A program made the position numbers and the translations under genes. A model generated the notes under the pieces. That model saw only the letters and a list, made by a program, of their open reading frames with translations, did no database searches and had not been told where the DNA came from. DNA of 64,000 nucleotides from Amycolatopsis sp. NBC_00345 (lineage in GTDB: Bacteria; Actinomycetota; Actinomycetes; Mycobacteriales; Pseudonocardiaceae): NCBI RefSeq assembly GCF_036116635.1, contig NZ_CP107995.1:6138001-6202000 (forward strand), read 5' to 3'. Positions 58,486-64,000 of the stretch are shown piece by piece. The stretch's first letter is position 1. Each line of letters opens with the position of its first letter.

Positions 58486-59655
58486 ATGCCGAAACACCGG
58501 CCACGCCCGGAACGCGCGCGCTCGGTCCGGCACCGGACGGCGGCCGCTCTCGCGGGTGGCGCGCTCGTCGTGCTGCCGACGGTGACCGCCTCGGGTCTGC
58601 CGACCCCGCTCGCCGTGCAAAGCCCGCTGGGCGGCGGACAGCCGTCGCTGGCCGCGCCGTTGTTCCCGCCGGACATCCTGCTCCCGCCGCTCGCCGTGGA
58701 CGGCAGCCTGCCGCAGCCGCCGGTCCCCCAGCCGCTGATGGTGCCGGGCGCGCAGGCCGGCAACGGGTCCTCGGCCCTGTCCGGGCCGCTCGGCATCCCC
58801 GGCAGCATGCTCAAGGCGTACAAGAACGCGGCCGACATCATGGCCAGGGAGCAGCCCGGCTGTCACCTCGACTGGGCGCTGATCGCCGCCATCGGCCGCA
58901 TCGAGTCGAACCACGCGCGCGGCGGCTATGTAGATGCCAAGGGCAACACCCTGGAGCCGATCCTGGGCCCGGTGCTCAACGGCGCCGGCGCGTTCGCCGC
59001 GATCCGCGACACCGACGGCGGCCGCTACGACGGCGACCGTATGTGGGACCGCGCCGTCGGCCCGATGCAGTTCATCCCGTCGACCTGGAACGGTTACGCC
59101 TCCGACGGCAACGGCGACGGCGTCGCCGACCCGAACAACATCTACGACGAGTCGCTGGCCACCGCGCGTTACCTGTGCTCCGGCGGGCTGGACCTGTCGA
59201 GCGACGAGATGCAGCGGCTGGCCGTGCGCCGGTACAACAACTCGCAGTCCTATGTGGACACCGTGATGTCCTACGCCGCGGCGTACCGCGGCGGGGTCTC
59301 GCAGCTGCCGGACAGCCAGGTCCCGATCGGCGCGCCGCCGGGGCCGGGCGCCGTCGACGCCGCCGCGGGCAGTCCCGGCGGGGACCCGGCGCCGCCGGTC
59401 ACGCAGCCGCCGCCGAGCGTGCCGCCGCCTTCGCAGCTGCCGCCGAGCAGCACGACGCCGACCAGCAGCACGCCCACGACTACACCGACCACGCCGACCA
59501 CTACACCGACGTCGAGCACGCCGACCAGCGACAGCCCGCCGCCGACCACCCCCACCACGCCCACGACACCGACCAGCCCGGCCACCACATCGTCGAGCGC
59601 CCCGGCGGATTCGGGCAGCTCCACACCGGCGACCACGAGCACGCCGGCCGGCTGA
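58486..59655 (+). CDS. Secreted lytic transglycosylase with Pro/Thr-rich tail
   Basis: The 389-residue protein has a signal or anchor segment (about 18-40), a Pro-rich linker, an SLT/MltB-like domain (about 105-265; WALIAAIGRIESNHARGGYV with the catalytic Glu, VGPMQFIPSTW), and a tail of about 115 residues (Pro/Thr/Ser) likely to span the cell wall. It cleaves the glycan strands of peptidoglycan. The start ATG at 58486 has GGGGAG upstream. An Asp-rich loop (DGNGDGVADPNN) may bind calcium. Confidence 0.9.
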   Translation: MPKHRPRPERARSVRHRTAAALAGGALVVLPTVTASGLPTPLAVQSPLGGGQPSLAAPLFPPDILLPPLAVDGSLPQPPVPQPLMVPGAQAGNGSSALSGPLGIPGSMLKAYKNAADIMAREQPGCHLDWALIAAIGRIESNHARGGYVDAKGNTLEPILGPVLNGAGAFAAIRDTDGGRYDGDRMWDRAVGPMQFIPSTWNGYASDGNGDGVADPNNIYDESLATARYLCSGGLDLSSDEMQRLAVRRYNNSQSYVDTVMSYAAAYRGGVSQLPDSQVPIGAPPGPGAVDAAAGSPGGDPAPPVTQPPPSVPPPSQLPPSSTTPTSSTPTTTPTTPTTTPTSSTPTSDSPPPTTPTTPTTPTSPATTSSSAPADSGSSTPATTSTPAG

Positions 59656-59656
59656 G

Positions 59657-60040
59657 TCAGGAGCCGCGGCGCGCCTGGTCATAGTCCTCGCGCGCCGCGA
59701 AGACCTGAGGGACCCGCTGTTCGGTCCAGCGGGCCAGCGCCCACACCTGCTCGGCCGCCTCGTGCCCGAGCGGGGTGAGCGAATAGTCGACGCGCGGCGG
59801 GATCACGGGCTTGGCGTCGCGGTCCACGAAACCGTCGCGCTCCAGCGTCTGCAGGGTCTGGGCCAGCATCTTCTCGCTCACCCCGCCGACCTCGCGGCGC
59901 AGCTCGCTGAACCGGTACGAGCGCTCCAGCAGCGCGGCGAGCACCAGCACGCCCCACCGGCTGGTCACGTGTTCGAGCACCCCGCGCGACGGGCAGTCCG
60001 CGCGCTTGACGTCAGGGGCCACGTCGATCGCCTCGGTCAT
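59657..60040 (-). CDS. HxlR-family transcriptional regulator
   Basis: The 127-residue protein is a compact HxlR winged helix: CPSRGVLEHVTSRWGVLVL near residue 16 (with the Cys used for redox sensing in this family), FSELRREVGGVSEKMLAQTL near 43, and VDYSLTPLGHEAAEQVW near 83. It diverges from an NAD(P)-binding reductase gene that it probably represses, as in many quinone-responsive HxlR/YodB systems. It ends one base after the transglycosylase stop. Confidence 0.9.
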   Translation of the reverse strand: MTEAIDVAPDVKRADCPSRGVLEHVTSRWGVLVLAALLERSYRFSELRREVGGVSEKMLAQTLQTLERDGFVDRDAKPVIPPRVDYSLTPLGHEAAEQVWALARWTEQRVPQVFAAREDYDQARRGS

Positions 60041-60087
60041 GCCTGATCCTCCTCATTACGGGAACACCAGTACCTTACCCCGAAGTG

Positions 60088-60110
60088 GGTACTATCCCTG
60101 AGTTAGTACC
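60088..60110. promoter_or_regulatory. Inverted repeat between HxlR and reductase genes
   Basis: GGTACTA and TAGTACC are perfect reverse complements with a nine-base spacer, between the divergent HxlR and reductase genes. A further GTACC lies at about 60070. It is a good candidate HxlR operator. Confidence 0.55.
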
Positions 60111-60156
60111 ACTCCTAAGGTGAGTGCCGCACCATCCACTCGACCTGAGGACCAGC

Positions 60157-61014
60157 ATGAGCATCGTCATCACCGGAGCCACCGGCCAGCTCGGCCGGCT
60201 CGTCGTCGCGGACCTGCTGGCGGCGGGTGTCGCGCCGGACGACATCACCGCCATCGCCCGCAGCGAGGAGAAGGCCGCCGGCCTGGGCGTCCACGTGCAC
60301 GTCGGCGACTACGACCGGCCGGAGACGCTCGAAGGCGCGTTCGCGCCGGGCGACCGCGTGCTGCTGATCTCCGGCCCGGACGTGGGCAAGCGCGTCCCGC
60401 AGCACACCGCCGTGATCGACGCCGCGAAGGCCGCGGGCGTCGCGCAACTCGCGTACACCGGCGTCTTCGGCGGCCCGAAGGCGGACTTCGCGCTCGCCGA
60501 CGAGCACCGCGTGACCGAGGACCTGGTGCTCGCTTCCGGTCTGCCGTATACGTTCCTGCGCAACAACTGGTACACCGACGTGTACACCGCCGGCCTCGCG
60601 GACACGGTCGCGCGCGGCGCCGTCACCAACAGCGTGCCGCTGGAGGCCCGCATCGCCACCGCGACCCGCGCGGACTACGCGGCCGCGGCGGCGGTCGTGC
60701 TGCGCACCGAAGGACACCTCAACGCCGCGTACGAGCTGAGCGGCGACACGGCGTGGACGTTCGGGGAATTCGCCGCCGAGATCGCCCGGCAGAGCGGCCA
60801 GCCGGTGGCGCACAATTCCGTGAGCCCGGAGGAAAACAAGAAGATCCTGGTCTCCGCCGCCGGGCTGCCGCCCACGTTCGCCGACGTGCTCGTGGGTGTG
60901 GACGCCGCCATCGGCCGGGGCCTGCTCGCCGGCACGCCGGGCGACCTGTCGCGGCTCATCGGACGGCCGACGACGCCGATCGCCGGCTCGATCGCGGCGG
61001 CACTGGCCGGTTAG
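60157..61014 (+). CDS. NmrA-like NAD(P)H-binding oxidoreductase (QOR2 type)
   Basis: The 285-residue protein has the Rossmann start MSIVITGATGQLGRLVV, VGDYDRPETLEGAF near residue 50 and the QOR2-like TFLRNNWYTDVYTAG near 130. It is expected to bind NAD(P)H and reduce quinones or a similar electrophile. The HxlR gene divergent to it is the likely sensor of that compound. The ATG at 60157 has GAGG upstream. Confidence 0.9.
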   Translation: MSIVITGATGQLGRLVVADLLAAGVAPDDITAIARSEEKAAGLGVHVHVGDYDRPETLEGAFAPGDRVLLISGPDVGKRVPQHTAVIDAAKAAGVAQLAYTGVFGGPKADFALADEHRVTEDLVLASGLPYTFLRNNWYTDVYTAGLADTVARGAVTNSVPLEARIATATRADYAAAAAVVLRTEGHLNAAYELSGDTAWTFGEFAAEIARQSGQPVAHNSVSPEENKKILVSAAGLPPTFADVLVGVDAAIGRGLLAGTPGDLSRLIGRPTTPIAGSIAAALAG

Positions 61015-61082
61015 TTCGCACACCGCGGCAGCGACCTCCCTATAGTTCGGGCAGTTCGAGTCCCCGAAGTGCTGGAGGGATC

Positions 61083-61991
61083 GTGTCCTGGAACCCCGGG
61101 TCGCCGCCTGACCTGTCCGGCCGGACCTACGCGGTGACCGGGGGCAACTCCGGTATCGGCTACTTCATCTCCGAACAGCTCGCCGCGGCCGGCGCGCACG
61201 TGGTCATCCTCGGCCGGAATCCCGGGCGCCTGCGCACCGCCGTGGACGCCATCCGCGGGCACGTCGGCCCCGCGGCGAAGCTGAGCACCATCCCGCTGGA
61301 CCTGGCGGACCTCGAATCGGTGGCGTCGGCGGCCGAGGCGCTCGTCCGGCTGGGGCAGGTCGACGCGCTGGTCGAGAACGCGGGCACGACGTCGCCCGGC
61401 CGCACCCGGCAGACCACCGAACAGGGCTTGGAACTGGCGCTGGGCACGAACCACCTCGGCCACTTCGCGTTGACCGCGCTGGCCATGCCGGTGCTGAAGG
61501 CGACCCCCGGCAGCCGCGTGGTCCCGACGGGCAGCCTCATCTCCCTGCTGGTCAAGTTCGACCTCGACGACCTGCAGAGCGAGCGCGAGTACTCGGAATT
61601 CCGGGCGTACGGGCTGTCCAAGCACGCCGTGGCGTCCTTCGGCTTCGAGCTGGATCGACGACTGCGTGCGTCCACTATGGACGTCCATTGTGTTCTCACC
61701 CATCCCGGCCTCTGCCTTGACGGCGGGAGCCCTTGGCGCGAGGGCATCAGCAAGCCTTCACCGCTGGCGCGCCTTTCGCCGGTCACGCAGGGCGAGCACC
61801 ACGGCGCTTGGACCGCCGTTCGCGCGGCGACTGACCCGTCGGCCAAGGGCGGCGAGTACTACGGCCCGAGGTTCGGCAGCGTGGGCCGTCCGGTGCGGCA
61901 ACGAACCGTCGCCGCCGACCGTGACCCGGTGCGGGCCGCGCGGCTGTGGGAGCTTTCCGAGAAGCTGACCGGCGTCGAATTCACGGTATAA
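61083..61991 (+). CDS. SDR-family oxidoreductase (retinol-dehydrogenase type)
   Basis: The 302-residue protein has YAVTGGNSGIGYFISEQLAA at the start, VENAGTTSPG near residue 98 and the catalytic site AYGLSKHAVASF (YxxxK) near 180, with the partner Ser in PTGSLIS. It resembles the retinol-dehydrogenase-like SDRs of actinobacteria. The GTG at 61083 follows GGAGG; a much longer frame to 60120 is the shadow of the gene before it. It is 11 bases from the DUF1989 gene start. Confidence 0.88.
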   Translation: MSWNPGSPPDLSGRTYAVTGGNSGIGYFISEQLAAAGAHVVILGRNPGRLRTAVDAIRGHVGPAAKLSTIPLDLADLESVASAAEALVRLGQVDALVENAGTTSPGRTRQTTEQGLELALGTNHLGHFALTALAMPVLKATPGSRVVPTGSLISLLVKFDLDDLQSEREYSEFRAYGLSKHAVASFGFELDRRLRASTMDVHCVLTHPGLCLDGGSPWREGISKPSPLARLSPVTQGEHHGAWTAVRAATDPSAKGGEYYGPRFGSVGRPVRQRTVAADRDPVRAARLWELSEKLTGVEFTV

Positions 61992-62002
61992 GGAGATCGA
62001 CC

Positions 62003-62845
62003 ATGGTGGAGCCCGCCTACCAGGCGACCGCGGGCGGCGCGCTCGACGTGGACCGCGAGTTCTACGGCCGGCTCGCGAGCCGCCAGGCCGGGCGCGAGCT
62101 GGTCGAGGCGTTCGAGATCCCGATCCGCTCCGGGCGGGCGTGGACCGTGCCGCGGGGCCACCTGTGCCGGATCGTCACGGTCGAGGGGCCGCAGGTCGGG
62201 GACCTCAACGTGTGGAACCGGCACGACCCGCGGGAACGGCTGTGGGCCGCGCGCACCCGGCAGCTGCAGCGCGCGCACGTGAGCACGTTCGACCGGCTCT
62301 GGTCGACGCTGCCGTTCCTGCGCCCGCTGCTGACCATCACCGCGGACACGCTGGCGGGCTACGGCACCGACGCCGACGGCGGCCGCGTGCACGACCTGCT
62401 CGGCACGCGCTGCGACCCGTACGTGAACCGGATGCTCACCGGCGAAGACTTCGACTTCCACTGTCATTCCAACCTGGTGCGCGCCGTCCTCCCGTACGGG
62501 CTGACCGAGTTCGACGTGCACGACGTGCTGAACGTCTTCCAGTGCACCGGCCTGACCGCGGACGACCGGTACTTCATGGCCGCCTGCCCCGCCCGGCCCG
62601 GCGACCACTTGGAGTTCTTCGCCGAGCAGGAGCTGCTCTGCGCGCTGTCCACCTGTCCCGGCGGCGACCTCTCGATCCCGTTGTGGGGCCCCGACGCCCG
62701 CGACCCGATCGACGTCTGCCACCCGATCGGCATCGAGGTCTACCGCCCCGCCGCGGAGCTCCTCGACGGCTGGGCCCCGCCCGAGCGGGCGGAATACCGC
62801 GGCCTGCACGGAATCCGCTTGCCCGAGAGTCAGCCTTCGAAGTAG
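62003..62845 (+). CDS. DUF1989 (urea-carboxylase-associated family) protein
   Basis: The 280-residue protein matches DUF1989: GHLCRIVTVEGPQVGDLNVW near residue 50, TRCDPYVNRMLTG near 132, HCHSNLVRAVLPYGL near 152 and DVLNVFQCTGL near 172, with Cys and His that could bind a metal. Relatives accompany urea carboxylase; no such gene is here. A strong AAGGAGA site precedes the ATG. It follows the SDR gene closely, so they may act together. It overlaps the convergent gene by 16 bases. Confidence 0.84.
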   Translation: MVEPAYQATAGGALDVDREFYGRLASRQAGRELVEAFEIPIRSGRAWTVPRGHLCRIVTVEGPQVGDLNVWNRHDPRERLWAARTRQLQRAHVSTFDRLWSTLPFLRPLLTITADTLAGYGTDADGGRVHDLLGTRCDPYVNRMLTGEDFDFHCHSNLVRAVLPYGLTEFDVHDVLNVFQCTGLTADDRYFMAACPARPGDHLEFFAEQELLCALSTCPGGDLSIPLWGPDARDPIDVCHPIGIEVYRPAAELLDGWAPPERAEYRGLHGIRLPESQPSK

Positions 62846-63738
62846 TGGCCCTCCTCGATGTCGGCGACCAGCGTGGGATGGGCCGGCGACCAGCTGAGGC
62901 GTTCGCGGGTCAGCGCGCTGGAGGCCGGGCTGTCGAGCGAGACCAGCGGGGCGAGGAAGCCGGCGAAGTGCTCGCTCGCCTCCGCGGCCGTCAGGCTGAC
63001 GACCGGCAGCTCCAGCCGGCGGCCGATGGCGTCGGCGATGTCCCGGAACGGGACCCCTTCCTCCGCGACCGCGTGCAGTCGAGCACCGGCCACTGCGGAC
63101 TCCACGGCCAGCCGGTACAGGACCGCGGCGTCCAGCCGGTGCACGGCCGGCCACCGGTTCGCTCCGTCGCCGACGAAGGCGGACACACCCTTCGCGCGAG
63201 CGATGCCGATCAGGGCCGAGACGAATCCGCGCGCATCCCCACGGCCGTGCACGGTCGGCGCCAGCCGTACCGAAGACGAACGCACACCACGCCCGGCCAT
63301 GGCGAGCACGGCTTGCTCGACGGGGAGCCGAGGAGAGGTGAGGGCGCTGGGGTCGGTGGGGGTCGTTTCGGTGAGCACACGCCCTGGCGCACGGCCCAAT
63401 ACTCCTGAAGTGACCACAAAAGGCCGGTCCGTTCCCGCCAATTCCGCGCCGAGCGCTTCGACCGCGTTCAGCTCGGCCCGCGCGCGAGCGGCCGAATCGG
63501 TGGTTTCGGAAATGTGCTTGTTCGCGGCGAATACCACGCCGTCGGCCTTCGCGGCCCCGGCTCGCAGGCCGGCGGGGTCGTCAATGTCCCCGCGGTGCAC
63601 CTCGACACCGGCCTTGGCCAAGGCGTCGGCGGAGGCCTCGGAGCGGGCGAGCCCGAGTACGTCGTGACCTGATTCGAGCAGTTCGCGGACGACGGCCGAT
63701 CCGACGTATCCGGTTGCTCCTGCGACGAAAACACGCAC
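62830..63738 (-). CDS. NAD-dependent epimerase/dehydratase family (atypical SDR)
   Basis: The 302-residue protein has the extended-SDR Rossmann start RVFVAGATGYVGSAVVREL, RSEASADALAKAGVEVHRGD near residue 33, GVVFAANKH near 63, and SSVRLAPTVHGRGDARGFV near 155, without a clear YxxxK. Such proteins are usually NAD(P)-binding with unknown substrate. The GTG at 63738 has GAGGGA upstream. It diverges from a LysR gene, its probable regulator. Confidence 0.87.
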   Translation of the reverse strand: MRVFVAGATGYVGSAVVRELLESGHDVLGLARSEASADALAKAGVEVHRGDIDDPAGLRAGAAKADGVVFAANKHISETTDSAARARAELNAVEALGAELAGTDRPFVVTSGVLGRAPGRVLTETTPTDPSALTSPRLPVEQAVLAMAGRGVRSSSVRLAPTVHGRGDARGFVSALIGIARAKGVSAFVGDGANRWPAVHRLDAAVLYRLAVESAVAGARLHAVAEEGVPFRDIADAIGRRLELPVVSLTAAEASEHFAGFLAPLVSLDSPASSALTRERLSWSPAHPTLVADIEEGHYFEG

Positions 63739-63861
63739 GGTGGGAATCCCTCGATCGCGGTGAATGGGGTGTGCTTCAACGCTAGGAACCGGGCGCCGCG
63801 GTGTCCAAGACCCGTTCTTCACCGGCCGATACGGAACGGGCATCACGAGTAGGCTGCGGGA

Positions 63862-64000
63862 GTGCCCAGTGCCCCCGCGGACCTCGATCTTCGCCTGGTG
63901 CGGTACTTCGTCGTCGTGGCCGAGCACGGCAACTTCCACCGTGCCGCGGACGCGTTGCGTGTCGCGCAGCCGTCGTTGAGCCGTCAGGTGCAGCGTCTCG
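63862..64000 (+). CDS. LysR-family transcriptional regulator, N-terminus only
   Basis: The 46 visible residues hold a LysR HTH: LRLVRYFVVVAEHGNFHRAA and VAQPSLSRQVQRL. The gene runs out of the window. It diverges from the epimerase-like gene, as usual for LysR proteins and their targets. The GTG at 63862 is the most likely start; one 36 bases later is possible. Confidence 0.88.
   Translation, partial: MPSAPADLDLRLVRYFVVVAEHGNFHRAADALRVAQPSLSRQVQRL

Noticed and set aside
61040..61070. TTCGGG...CCCGAA hairpin with a GTTCGAGTCC loop, tRNA-like
   Set aside because: Only one stem-loop is present between two genes; no cloverleaf can be drawn.
60120..61991. A 623-codon reading joining the NmrA-like and SDR genes
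   Set aside because: The first half is out of frame with the NmrA-like gene and has no domain; a GTG with GGAGG at 61083 is the real start.

Overview
The window is high-GC actinobacterial DNA, most likely from Amycolatopsis or a close relative in the Pseudonocardiaceae. The signs are strong G/C at third codon positions, many GTG starts, an Lsr2 nucleoid protein, a DUF222/HNH (13E12-type) protein, F420-type luciferase-like oxidoreductases, and many TetR, HxlR and ROK regulators. The genus is an inference from gene content. No rRNA, tRNA, CRISPR array, prophage or PKS/NRPS cluster was seen.

Layout. 1-3.7 kb: end of a DUF222/HNH gene, an ArsR-SRPBCC fusion, and a UGT-like glycosyltransferase coupled to a small hydrophobic protein. 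3.6-12.5 kb: a catabolic locus in which an M81 metallopeptidase and a ROK regulator diverge from a complete peptide-type ABC transporter and a ROK kinase. 12.5-13.3 kb: a deletion scar joining a beheaded TetR gene to a gutted FAD monooxygenase. 13.3-17.1 kb: secreted GH2 glycosidase, MBL-fold hydrolase and a 44-residue zinc-ribbon protein. 17.1-26.5 kb: iron acquisition, with a siderophore ABC operon behind an IdeR/DtxR-like box and an EfeO-EfeB pair without EfeU followed by a secreted phosphoesterase; lsr2 and a GNAT lie between. 26.7-28.5 kb: VOC, RraA-like and SDR genes. 28.6-30 kb: a membrane-anchored pentapeptide-repeat protein.

30-40.3 kb is a purine-degradation locus. Guanine deaminase, a purine permease, three-subunit xanthine dehydrogenase and urate oxidase, with an allophanate-hydrolase-like protein and glycerate kinase, all read leftward, opposite a PucR activator. 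Together they would take guanine or xanthine to urate and onward, with glycerate kinase salvaging glyoxylate-derived carbon; HIU hydrolase, OHCU decarboxylase and allantoinase are not here. 40.3-49.3 kb holds small regulator/enzyme pairs, a FolP2-like protein with a RibD-type reductase, and an AlkC-like DNA-repair gene, TetR regulator and F420-type oxidoreductase that share an operator sequence. Two decayed IS5-type transposase fragments flank a small secreted protein. 49.3-64 kb holds a coiled-coil protein, a GAF-LuxR regulator with an acyl-CoA synthetase, further oxidoreductases each beside its own regulator, a lytic transglycosylase, a DUF1989 protein and the start of a LysR regulator.

The most distinctive non-coding signals are two near-identical perfect palindromes (about 17.05 and 33.1 kb) that differ only by paired, compensatory changes, five 16-bp G-rich tandem repeats near 45.2 kb, the TetR operator set at 46.4-47.2 kb and a 25-bp near-perfect palindrome at 57.8 kb.
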